In this document: piece by piece, positions 17,179 through 27,300 of the stretch | How positions within the stretch are numbered: the first letter of the stretch is position 1 | Layout of the letters: every line of letters begins with the position of its first letter | Source: Oscillospiraceae bacterium | GTDB lineage: Bacteria; Bacillota; Clostridia; Oscillospirales; Oscillospiraceae | DNA length: 50,024 nt | Reading direction: 5' to 3' | NCBI GenBank assembly: GCA_016292255.1 | Contig: JAEEZZ010000055.1 | Location: 1 to 50,024 of the forward strand | The notes under the pieces: model-generated | The model's input: the letters and a program-made list of their open reading frames with translations, nothing else | Databases searched by the model: none | What the model was told of the DNA's origin: nothing | Made by a program: the position numbers and the translations under genes

Positions 17179-17232
17179 TTGACAATCCGTCCGGCCCGTG
17201 CTATAGTCTAAAAGCAGTTAGCTTGTGCTAAC
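17179..17232 (+). promoter_or_regulatory. promoter and operator of the DtxR-family gene
   Basis: TTGACA (17179-17184), 17 bp, TATAGT (17202-17207), followed at 17217-17232 by GTTAGC-TTGT-GCTAAC, a perfect operator covering the start-site region. The repressor gene is therefore probably autoregulated by the same signal as feoA, which it faces divergently. Confidence 0.88.
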
Positions 17233-17371
17233 CATTTGAAAAGCAAGGGGATGCAGGGGCAGAAGCCCGAACAGCGCTCCCCCGGCAGGGGGAAGCCGGG
17301 CGCTGCCCGACTGCGCTCTCCGGGATCGGATTTGTATCTGAAAACAATATTTGATAAAGGTGGGCTGTCTT
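17233..17371 (+). other. structured ~140-nt leader of the DtxR-family gene
   Basis: Between operator and start codon lies a GC-rich leader that can fold into several hairpins: GGGC-AGAA-GCCC (about 17257-17268), and a composite stem CAGCGC (17272-17277) with GCGCTG (17300-17305) enclosing CCCCC/GGGGG (17279-17283/17288-17292). It matches no riboswitch class that I can recognise. It could be an attenuator or simply a stable leader. Confidence 0.45.
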
Positions 17372-17743
17372 ATGGCGCTGCAGGAATCCGGTGAAATGTA
17401 CCTGGAAACCATTTTTCTACTCTCCAAGGCGAACGGTTCCGTCCGTGCGATCGACGTTGCGAATTATATGGGGCTCTCCCAGGCCAGCGTGAGCCGGGCG
17501 GTGCATCTGCTCCGGGACGACGGCTATCTGGAGCTGGGCCCAAGCCGCCGCCTGCTGCTGACCAAAAGCGGCATGAGCGCGGCAAAGAAGGTCTACGACC
17601 GTCATGTGATCCTCTCCGCGTTTTTGAAGGAGATCGGCGTCTCCGATCCCGTTGCCTCGGACGACGCCTGCAAGCTGGAGCACTACATGAGCGACGAGAC
17701 CTTCCGCGCCATCCGCCGTCACCTGAGAACGATCCGTTCCTGA
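17372..17743 (+). CDS. DtxR-family iron-dependent repressor
   Basis: A 123-residue repressor: winged helix-turn-helix (about 5-65, recognition helix near SQASVSRAVHLLRDDGYLEL), then a dimerisation/metal domain. It is short, like MntR, and lacks the SH3 domain of long DtxR proteins. Aligned by eye, the primary-site ligands are Met9, Cys100, Glu103 and His104 (EMYLE and CKLEH), the DtxR/IdeR pattern, whereas MntR has Asp and Glu at the first two. This favours Fe2+ sensing. ATG at 17372 follows AAAGGTGG; an earlier in-frame start lacks an SD. It probably binds the palindromes at 7418, 16718, 17021-17098 and 17217. Confidence 0.9.
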   Translation: MALQESGEMYLETIFLLSKANGSVRAIDVANYMGLSQASVSRAVHLLRDDGYLELGPSRRLLLTKSGMSAAKKVYDRHVILSAFLKEIGVSDPVASDDACKLEHYMSDETFRAIRRHLRTIRS

Positions 17744-17747
17744 AGCC

Positions 17748-17794
17748 GCTCCGGCGGGCGCTGCGCAGACGCAGGCGGCCCGCCGGAGCTTTTT
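17748..17794 (+). terminator. rho-independent terminator of the DtxR-family gene
   Basis: GCTCCGGCGGGC (17748-17759) pairs with GCCCGCCGGAGC (17778-17789), enclosing a second stem CTGCG-CAGA-CGCAG, and is followed by TTTTT. It starts 5 bp after the stop codon. Confidence 0.88.
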
Positions 17795-17811
17795 GCAACC
17801 GGGAAGAGGCG

Positions 17812-18306
17812 TCATGGGCTCTGTGCCTTTGCATGATCGTCACGCTGTTTTCCGGGCTGGGCACTGCGTCGGCATCCGAGGCTGTGCTGATGGACGGCAG
17901 CTACGAGGGCACCGGCCAGGGCAGAAACGGGGACATCGTGCTCCGCGTAAGCCTGCAGGATCAGGCAATCACAGACATTGAAGTGGTATCGCAAAATGAG
18001 ACGCCCCGGTTCTGGGAGAAGGCCGTCGCCCTGCTTTCCCGGATCATCGCGGCCAATTCTCCCGAGGTGGACGCCATCAGCGGCGCCACAAAAAGCTCTG
18101 AGGGCATCAAGGCCGCAGTGCGGGACGCGCTGGCGAAGGCGGACGGCTCCATTCCGGGCTCCGGCACGGCGGAGGATCCCTTCGTGATCTCCACCCCGGC
18201 CCAGCGCCGGGCGAAACCGAAACGGGCAGCGACCTTTTGGTCGCTGCCCGTTTGTTGCGTTTGGGGCTTTCCTCACCGCGGGAAGATTCTGTCCTTGCCG
18301 CGGTGA
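17812..18306 (+). pseudogene. FMN-binding-domain protein relic
   Basis: The frame reads a signal-peptide-like hydrophobic stretch (WALCLCMIVTLFSGLGTASA), then an FMN-binding domain: DGSYEGTGQGRNGDI through ANSPEVDAISGATKSSEGI. SGAT is the motif whose Thr is flavinylated by ApbE in covalent FMN proteins. The only in-frame ATG (17833) falls inside the signal peptide, so the natural start is missing. The linker GSGTAEDPFVIS normally introduces a further domain, but here the frame runs straight into a terminator hairpin and ends at 18306. Both ends therefore look damaged. It could still be expressed as a short protein, but no promoter or SD was found. Confidence 0.6.
18220..18253. terminator. strong bidirectional terminator hairpin
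   Basis: AAACGGGCAGCGACC (18220-18234), TTTT, GGTCGCTGCCCGTTT (18239-18253): a perfect 15-bp stem with A/T flanks on both sides. It can end both the plus-strand relic and the giant minus-strand gene. Confidence 0.88.
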
Positions 18307-18308
18307 GG
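18271..18308. terminator. second hairpin beyond the giant gene stop
   Basis: CCTCACCGCGG (18271-18281) and CCGCGGTGAGG (18298-18308), an 11-bp perfect stem with a 16-nt loop, 8 bp past the stop of the giant gene. There is no T-run, so it probably acts together with the adjacent 18220-18253 hairpin. Confidence 0.6.
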
Positions 18309-18315
18309 ATCCGGT

Positions 18316-21300
18316 TTATTCGTTTGACTGGGTGTAGGCCTTGCAGAGGAAGGTGATGATCTGCGCGCGGGTGCATTCGTCTGCCACGCCGAAGCTTCCG
18401 TCACCCAGGCCTGCGGTGACTCCATTCTCCACCGCCCAGAGAACTGCGGTGTAGAAGTAATCCTCGGGCTTCACGTCGGAGAAGGGATTCTCCTCCGTCT
18501 CGGGCTCCGGAGAACCCTTCGCTCTCCACAGGAAGGTCATGGCCTGGCTGCGCGTACAGACGCAGTACGGGCCGAACAGGCCGTCGCCCATACCGGCGGT
18601 GACGCCGCTTTCGGCGGCCCAGAGGACTGCCTTGAAGAAGTAATCCTCGGGCTTCACATCGGAGAAGGGATTCTCCGTGGAGTTGGGCTCCGGAGAACCG
18701 TTGGCTCTCCACAGGAAGGTCACGATCTGGCAGCGGGCGCAGGTCTCATCGGGGCCGTAGTGGCTCTCATCCACGCCGGCGGTGACGCCGTTGTCCAGCG
18801 CCCACATGACGGGATCGAAGAAGTAGTCCTCATCCTTCACGTCCTTGAAGGGGTTGGGCAGTCTGGGCACGTCCTCCGTCCGGGTCTCGTTGCAGCGGGT
18901 GCAGGTGAAGGTCTTCACGCCGGGATACTGATGGCAGGGCTCGGTGGTCACTGCGCCCTCGTCCCAGGCATGGCCCAGGGCAGGGATCTCGTTGTAGGTC
19001 GTGTAATCGCAGCGGGAGCAGTTCTCATAGGCGTCCCAGCCGATCTCGGTGCAGGAGGGCGTCTTGGCCTCGTGGTCGATCAGGTCGTGTCCCAGGGCGG
19101 GCAGCTCCGTGTAGTTGCTGTAGTCGCAGCGGGTACAGGTGTCGTAGGCCTCCCAGCCGATCTCCGTGCAGCTGGGCTTTCGTGCCTCGTGGTAGACCAG
19201 ATCATGGCCCAGGGCAGGGATCTCGTTGTAGGTCGTGTAATCGCAGCGGGAGCAGGTGTCATAGGCTTCCCAGCCCACCTCGGTACAGCTGGGCTGCCGG
19301 GGTGCGTGGTAGATCAGATCGTGGCCCAGCGCCGGGATCTCGTTGTAGGTGCTGTAGTCGCAGCGGGTACAGGTCTCGTAGGCGTCCCAGCCCACCTCGG
19401 TACAGGTGGGGGCCTGGGCCTCGTGGTTCACCTTGTCGTGACCCAGGGCCGGGATCTCGTTGTAGGTCGTGTAGTCGCAGCGGGTGCAGGTCTCGTAGGC
19501 GTCCCAGCCGATCTCTGTACAGGTGGGGGCCTGGGCCGCATGGTTCACCTTGTCGTGACCCAGGGCCGGGATCTCGTTGTAGGTCGTGTAGTCGCAGCGG
19601 GTGCAGGTCTCGTAGGCGTCCCAGCCCACCTCGGTACAAGTGGGGGCCTGGGCCGGATGGTTCACCTTGTCGTGACCCAGGGACGGGATCTCATTGTAGG
19701 TGCTGTAGTCGCAGCGGGTGCAGGTCTCGTAGGCCTCCCAGCCCACCTCGGTACAGGTGGGGGCCTGGGCCTCGTGGTTCACCTTGTCGTGCCCCAGGGC
19801 CGGTACATTCGTAACGGTCTTCGTCTGGGCGGCGAAGGCCCGGTTTGCAAAGACAGCAGTGTAGGTGGTCTTGCCCATTTCGGTGCAGGTGGGCTGCTGG
19901 GAAATGCTGGCGCCGGTGCTTACAGTCTCGGTTTCCGTATGGGTCGCATCCAGGCTGCAGCAGCGCGTCGCGGTGACCGTGCTGTAATCGTCGCTCCACT
20001 GATAGCTCGGCTTCTCCCACGCGACTTCCGGATGGGCGATCTGAATGCCGCCGTCCCAGATCGCTTCGTTGCCGGCGCTGTCTCTGACGTAGAGTGCATA
20101 ATTCCCCAGCGCCAGATCCTGGAAGGTATAGGCCGTATTGCCGAGGGCAACGAAGTCCGTTCCCTGGGGCGCGGTGCCTTCCGGAACCAGGGCAACGCTG
20201 TAGATCGCCCGGTACACGTTGCTTGCCGGTGAGCTGACGCTGTCATCGAAGGCGCCGCCCGAGATCGCGGTGGGATCTACGGTAACGCTTCCCTTTTGCT
20301 CATTGTTCGCGCAGCTGAAGCTCTGGGCGACCAGATCCTCACGCAGCGTCAGCGGGACTGTGATCTCCACGATCTTTGTCACCGTATTACCCGCGCTGTC
20401 TGTCAGACTGACTGTGTATTCGCCGCTGCAGTCCACGGAGAAAGCGCCGGAGTACAGGGTCCCGCTCACCGGGATCCCATAGCCGTTCACGGTCAGCGTC
20501 TGCAGGCCGGCGTCGTCCGAGGCGGTGATGCCGATGCTGCCCGTTCCTGCGGTCACCGAGAGGATCGGGTCCTGATCCTGCGGCGTAGACAGGTCCAGGT
20601 TCTTGATCTTGGCGACGGCTCTTGCCCAGGAACCGTCTTCCCGATCCACGCGGACCATATAGACGCCGTTCCAGTTGGCCTTCCAGCGTTCGCCGCCTGC
20701 ATCCTTTTCCAGGGCAGCGTCGGACATGACGCCGTCATAGAAGAGGTAGGCGCTGCTTGCTTCATCCTCTCCCGGCGCGTAAACGGACTGCAGCCAGGGC
20801 GCCGTGGTGATGATGCCGGAGCCGGTGTTCACCACCGCGCCGTTCTGATCCACAAAGCTGAGGTCGCCGCGTTTCAGACCCGGCGCATCGGAAATCGCGC
20901 CTGCGGAAAGCACGTCGTTGAACCAGCTGACACGGAAGCTGCCGCCGGAGTTGTTGCCCGCGCCGTCAAAGACACGGACGTTATAGTCTCCGTTCTTCGT
21001 GAAGGTGAAATCGAAGTACCACAGGCCCTCGTCCAGCTTGACCAGCTTGGGCGTGGTTTCCTCCGTCAGCTCCCGGTTATTGAAGCGGACGCTCTTCAGC
21101 CCGGAGGCGTCGATCAGATAGCAGGTCATGGGGACGCTGCTGCCCGGGAGCAGGGACGCGGTATCCGGGAAGCTCCGGCTCCAGAGGATCACCGGGGCGT
21201 CCGGATCGGTTTCCGGGACGGTGTTGGTCTTATAGGTGGCGACGTAGCGGTCGATCATCGTGCCCTTCGAGGCCCGGATCGTGACCTTGTGGCGCTGACC

Positions 21301-24300
21301 CTCCGGGTTATCGAAGACGATCACAGCGGGCTTGGTGGTGGCAGGATTCGTGGCAGGCTCGGTGTAGCTTACCGGGAAATACTGCTCCTCGCCGAAGACG
21401 GAGGACTTGACCCAGATCTCGCCCACGTAGTAGATCGTCATGGTATCGGCTACGGTCTCGAAGCTCAGGTAAGCGCCGTCCTGGTTCGCTACGGACAGAT
21501 CGCAGTTCATGGGAAGCTCGCCCACGCGTCCGCAGGTCCAGCCTGCCGTATCGCCCCAGGTCGTAAAGCGCCAGCCGGGATTGGACGCCATGGAGGCGTT
21601 CACATCCGTGGGAGTCCCGTCCGCATTGAAGAAGGTGAAGGAGGCGTCGTCCTTGTAGATGTTGACGCCGTCCGCCATGGCGCCGATGGTATAGGCGATG
21701 GCCGCGATGGAGTTGGTGGACTGGTCTTTGATCTGCAGGATGCCGGTGGGCTTCTGTCCGGCCTCCAGCAGAGCCTGGGCCTTGGCGTTGGGGGCCGCCA
21801 CGATGACCTGACGGTCCGCATCGTAGTAGCAGACGCCCATCCGAGGCTCCCAGCCTTCGGTGCCGTCCGAGATCTCGCTGAGGACCAGGTCCGGCTTCGC
21901 GCTGGTGGAGAGGAAGCTGACGGGCAGCGTCAGCGTCGTGCCAAGGGCCGTGGTGATCCGGGCGGGAACGTCAAAGGTGGTCTGATGCTTGAAGGTCTGC
22001 TCCACACGGTTGTTCGCCGGATTGTACTCGTGATGATCCGAGGTGTAGACGCCGTAGTGGAGGTTCGCCAGTTCCAGGTCGTCATCGGAGTACACCTCGA
22101 CCCGCAGATGCAGGCCGCTGAAGTTCCCCTCGTTGACGAAGCAGGATACAGGCACGCAGAGCAGGCCGCCCTTTCCGGGCGTATTACCGGCGACAGTCCG
22201 GTAGAAATTGGGGCCAAGGTCGGAATTGCCGTTCGCGTCGATCATCTGATAGATGCCGCTCTGCGCCGGGGTTTCCGTTCCCTTCGTGAACGGCAGGGAA
22301 GTGACCAGCTCGCTGCCGGTGATGTCGATGGGCCGGTAGATATCGTTGCCAAAATCGTCCTTTTCGCCGGTGGCATAGCTGAATTGCAGGAAGACGTTGT
22401 CTGCGGCCTTGTTTCCGTTGTTGCCCACGGTAAGAGAGAGGTCGAATTCCGCCACGTTCTCCCCGTCGTCGTTCTTCTTGACCCGGAGGAAGTTCATGTC
22501 AAAGTCGCTGATGCTGAGCTCGGGCTGCTTTTCCACGGTCAGCAGATCGTCGATGACCTCGCAGAAGGCATTCGACTGGAAGTAGCTTGCATCCTCGGAC
22601 AGCTCCAGCGAGAACACGGTGCCTTCGGGCAGGTTTCGGTTCAGAGGCAGTGCGTAGAAGGTCAAAACGGTCTTGGCGCCGGATGCGATGGGGGTCGTCA
22701 GCTCCCAGGCCGCCAGCTCCTGGCTTTCGCTGTTGTCGGGGAAGTTGGCCATCAGACGGGCGGTGATGGGGTTCGCCTCGGAGGCGCGGACCGCCACCGT
22801 GCCGGTATTCGTGAATTCCACCTGGCCGATCAGTCGCTTGCCTGTGGTGAAGTCGTACTCGGAGAGGCCGAGCCGCGCTTCGCCCAGGGCCTGATCGCCG
22901 GCGCCGAAGGCGATGGCGTAGAAGGCGACCTTTGTGCTGCTGCCGCCATCTGTGCTGCTGACGGGAACGACTGTGGTATAGTCCTCCTTGCCCTCCCGGA
23001 CGAAGGTCTTCTCCTGCAGGGCCGTCAGAGCGCCCTGGGTCAGGATCATGAGCTGCTGCTTCGTGCCGCTTTCGCCCGTTACGGTACGGGTGGACATCTG
23101 CAGATTGGAGAAGATCAGCCGGTTCATGGAGCCTGTGTAGCCGCTCCCCGTGGTCAGCTTTCCGAGGTATGCCTTTTCTGCATCCTCTCCGGACATACCG
23201 TAGGTAACACGGTCCTCATAGACCTGCAGGTCGCGCATGGCAAGGATCACAGGCGTGCCCCAGGTGTTCAGGTTCGTATCCCACCAGGCGACGAAGATCG
23301 CGTTGGAGAGGCTGTCGGCCACGGGCGCGGTGTAGACAACGGCCAGGTTGTCGCCGTCGGAGCCGATGCAAACGTCAGTGCCGGTGGTCTCCGAGAAAAT
23401 GGGGGTCAGCGTAACCGCGCCGCTGCCGGAGAGCACCGTCTCCAGATCGGCCTGCCGGAGCATCCAGGTGTTTCCGCCCATCTCAAAGAGGGCCAGCGTC
23501 TCCGCTTCGCTGTCGAGCCTTGCGGTGAGGAAGCGCAGGTTTGCGAAATAGGGATCCGCCTGGGCGGTCCGGATGGCGTTGTTCTCATAGATACCGTCCT
23601 TCAGAACGGCGGCGCTCAGATTATCCTCGGTGCAGCCCTCAAAGTCGATGACGGTCTGCAGGAGCTTGGCGGCGCCGAAGCCGCTCCCGTCCAGGCTTCG
23701 CAGATAGAGTCTGCGGATGACGCCGCGCTCTGTCTGCTCGGTGATCTCGTCCAGGTGGTTCACACCGACCGTGACAAAGCCGTCGTCGCTGTCGTTGAAG
23801 TAGGCGGTCTGGGCGGTGGAGTAGAGCACCAGGGTCCGTCCGCCCACTGCATAGGCCTTCAGATTTTCCACGGACTCGCCGGGGATCTCAGCTTCCATGC
23901 CGTTCGCAGTACGCAGGACCGAGCCGCTGCCGTGGAGATCGTTCAGCGCGGAAAGGGCGGCCCAGGTATAGACTGCGGCGGCCTCGGTTCCGTCGGAGGC
24001 CTCCAGGGCGTCCAGATTTTCCTCCGTCAGGTTCGGATTCTTCGCCAGGATCCAGGCCTTGAGCAGAGCGTTGTTGTCTGCGCCGGAGCCCTCCGCCGCG
24101 GCCCAGAGGTCCTGGCTGCCCGCAGCAGCGGTGAGCCAGCGGAAGTCCTCGGAGCTGTCCATGGAAACGGGCGTTGTGAGTTCCGCGCCCGGCTGCAGGG
24201 AGATCGTCCGGGTCTTGACAACGAAGCTCTCGCCGTTCGCGTCCCCATAGCTGACCCAGGTGACGCGAATGCTCTCGTCTCCGGCTGCCGCGCTGTAATC

Positions 24301-27300
24301 CAGATCGGTCAGGCCGTCGTTGTCCAGGAGCAGATAAGGCGTATCGCAGCTTTCATCCAGCGGATGGACCAGACCGGCAGTCTCGGTGAAGTTGCCGGTC
24401 ATCACCAGGCGGCTCAGCACGAGCTGCGGCTGCTGGCCGGGGCCGGGCATGATCGGATAGATCAGATAGTTTTCGTTTCCGACCTGCACGAGCTTGTAGT
24501 CGTAGCCTACGGTCAGGCCGTCCACCAGCTTCCGGGCGTCGCCGGAGGTGTTGTATTGGGAGAGCTGGAAATCGCCGGTGCCCGTGGGGTTGGACGCACG
24601 GGTCTCCTCGCCGGGCTTGTGGATCGCCAGCGTGCCGGAAACGTCCGTCGGCGCGGAGACGTGGACCAGACTCTGGGCCTTTGCTCTGGCCCGCAGGCCT
24701 GTGTTGCCCGAGATACCGCCGTCGTTTCCGTTGATCGGGGTCTCAAAGCGGTCGAGCTTTGCGCCCTTGTTGGCCGTGATGTCTACGGTGTGGGTGCTGC
24801 CCTTGTTTTGGAATTTCAGCTTGGCGGGAGATTTCTTATAGGTCGTCTCCGAAGCGAGATCGCTTGACGAGATCTTGACGGTGCCGGAGAAGTAGACCCA
24901 GATCTCATCCTCCTCCGTGGAGAAGCGGAGCTTTGCGCCGTCGGCGTTTGCTACCGCCAGATCGGCATTCATGGGGATCTCGCCCTTGAACTTGCCGCCG
25001 GACCAGCGATGGGCCCGGATGTTTTCCGAGAAGGACCAGCTCTGACCGGCCGCAGGCTTGTCGGAGGTATCGGTGAGGCTGCCGTTTGCGTTGAAGAAGG
25101 AGCAGTCGCCGTTGTCCTTGAAGAAGTTGAAGCCTGTGGGGGGCTGGGGCTCGTCCGGCAGCGATTTGCCGTCTGCGGCGGTGTAGGTGGTCTTTTCCCA
25201 GAGCGTGAAGTTTCCGTCCACCGCGGTGGCGGAGATGTCCCAGTTGAAGTAGCCGCCGGTCCCGTGCTGCGCGCCCTCGACGCCGATGGCGATGCAGTCC
25301 ATGGAGTAGTTGAAGAACAGGATGGTGAGATGGAAGCCGGCTGCCAGCGTCCACTCGAAGCCGGAGATATAGAAGCCCTCGTAGCTTTCGGTCTCCTCCA
25401 GGTAACCGCCCATGGTCATGGAGATGGACACGCTGGTTCGGATGAAGATCTCAAACTTCAGCACGTCGATGCCGATGCCTGCGCCGACCTCCAGGCTCAG
25501 ACCCGGAGTGATCGTCAGGCCGTCGAAGACGGTCTTGCTGGTGGCGCCGATGACGGGCTTGAGGTTGGAGGCTGTGACCGTCTGATTCTTCTTCGGGGTC
25601 AGGCGGACGTAGACGATCTTGTCATAGGCCTCGTAGAGGACCTCCTTCGTGCCGCCGTCGCCGGTGAGCATACCGGAGGCCAGCGCCTTGCCGGTGCATG
25701 CCTTGTTGTCGAAGACCTCCATGTAGACCTTGCCCTGCAGATCCAGGTGGAAGCCCCGGGCGGTATTGGCGCCCATCGGCTTCCCGGCTTCCGGATCGAC
25801 GGGCTTATCCCGCATATCCAGGGCGAAGACCAGCTTCTGGCCCTGGCTCAGGCCCTCCAGGCTGCCCTGCTCGAAGCTCGTGATCGCCGCGCCTTCCTTG
25901 GCGTTACGTAGGACGGAGAGGCTGACCTTGAGCTCCACCTCGACGCCGATCTTCAGATAGACGTAGATCAGCGGGCAGAAGGAGAAGCGGTGCTGGATCG
26001 TGAATTCGAAGCCCAGCGTACCGGCCAGGCCCGCGTTCTTGAAGTAGTGGCAGTTGTCGATGGGGTTGTACTCGAACATGATCGAGATCTGGATCTTGAA
26101 GGTGACCTGTACCTTCTGGGAGGTGGTGTTGCCGTTTTTGGCGTTGTTCAGGCCCTCGTCTTCAAAGAAACCGTCGAAGAACTTTTTCATGGAGCCCTTC
26201 TTCGGGCTGGTCAGAGCCTTGCAGAACTCCTTGAGCGTGGCCATGCCGCCGTTGGCGTCCTTGAAGCTCTCCTTCGCCTTTTCGCTCCTGGTCGGTTCCT
26301 CACCCGCTCTTTCGTTAACGGTGTTCTTAAAGATCAGCTTTTCGTCTTCCTTGTCGTCAGACCAGTCTTTCTTGTAGTAAAGCTCAACCGTGCGCTTTGT
26401 GGTGGTCTTGCCGTCCTTGTCCGTCGTCTCTGTGATGGTAACGACCTGCTTTGCGCCGGCTGCGTCCGGTTCGGCTGGAATGGTGGTGGTCGACTTGGTT
26501 TTGACGCCGTTTTCTTCCTTGACGTTTTCCTTGATGGTATTGCCGTCGCCGTCTTTTTTGATGGTAGTCTTGCTGCCGTCAGATTCGTTTTGGGACTTCT
26601 CACTGCCGGAGTAGTTGGTGTCCTCGTACTGATAGACGGGGATGCCGATGGCGAAGCCGACCTCGTAGCCGTCCATGACGATGGTGACATAGTCGCCCAG
26701 CTCCAACTCCAGAGAGGGCAGCTCCGTGCCCAGATCGGGAGCAAACTCCGTGGCCCCGACGTCGCTGCCCGGGCCGGTACCGCTGGTTCCACCGCCGTCG
26801 CCGCCGCTCTGCATATTCAGCAGCTTCTCAGTACTGGGCGTGGAGGACACGTTGCCTACGGCAATGGTTTCGGGCTTGACGTCGTCGGGAGAGTTGATCC
26901 CCGGTTCGGCCCTGGTGCTCCGGGTGGGCTTGACCTGCTCCTGTACGCCGATGGCAAAGGTGGTACGGCCGGAGAAGGAACCCAGGTTGGCGTTGACCTT
27001 GTTTCTGCCCGCTTCGGTATAGGTATAGCTGCCGTCGTCCTTCATCTCAGGCGTCTCACCCGCGATGGCGACGGAGCCGCCGGTGATGTTGTTGTTGTCC
27101 ACGATGGGGGTGGGGTTGTCGAACGGCACCAGCAGGCGGCCGGTGTATTCGGGCTCCCAGGTAAAGTAGGAAACGGTGTCGGAGTCGATGACCTTGGTCT
27201 TGTCATCATTCAGCGTGTTGACCGTTTCGGAATAGTAGCCCTTTTCGCCCACGTCGCCGCCCAGAGGAATGTCGACATAGGTCATCGTCGTGGCGGCTGC

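Noticed and set aside
18979..19797. Regular 117-bp repeats resembling a CRISPR or satellite array
   Set aside because: Units are contiguous without unique spacers and stay in frame inside the surface-protein gene; they are protein repeats.
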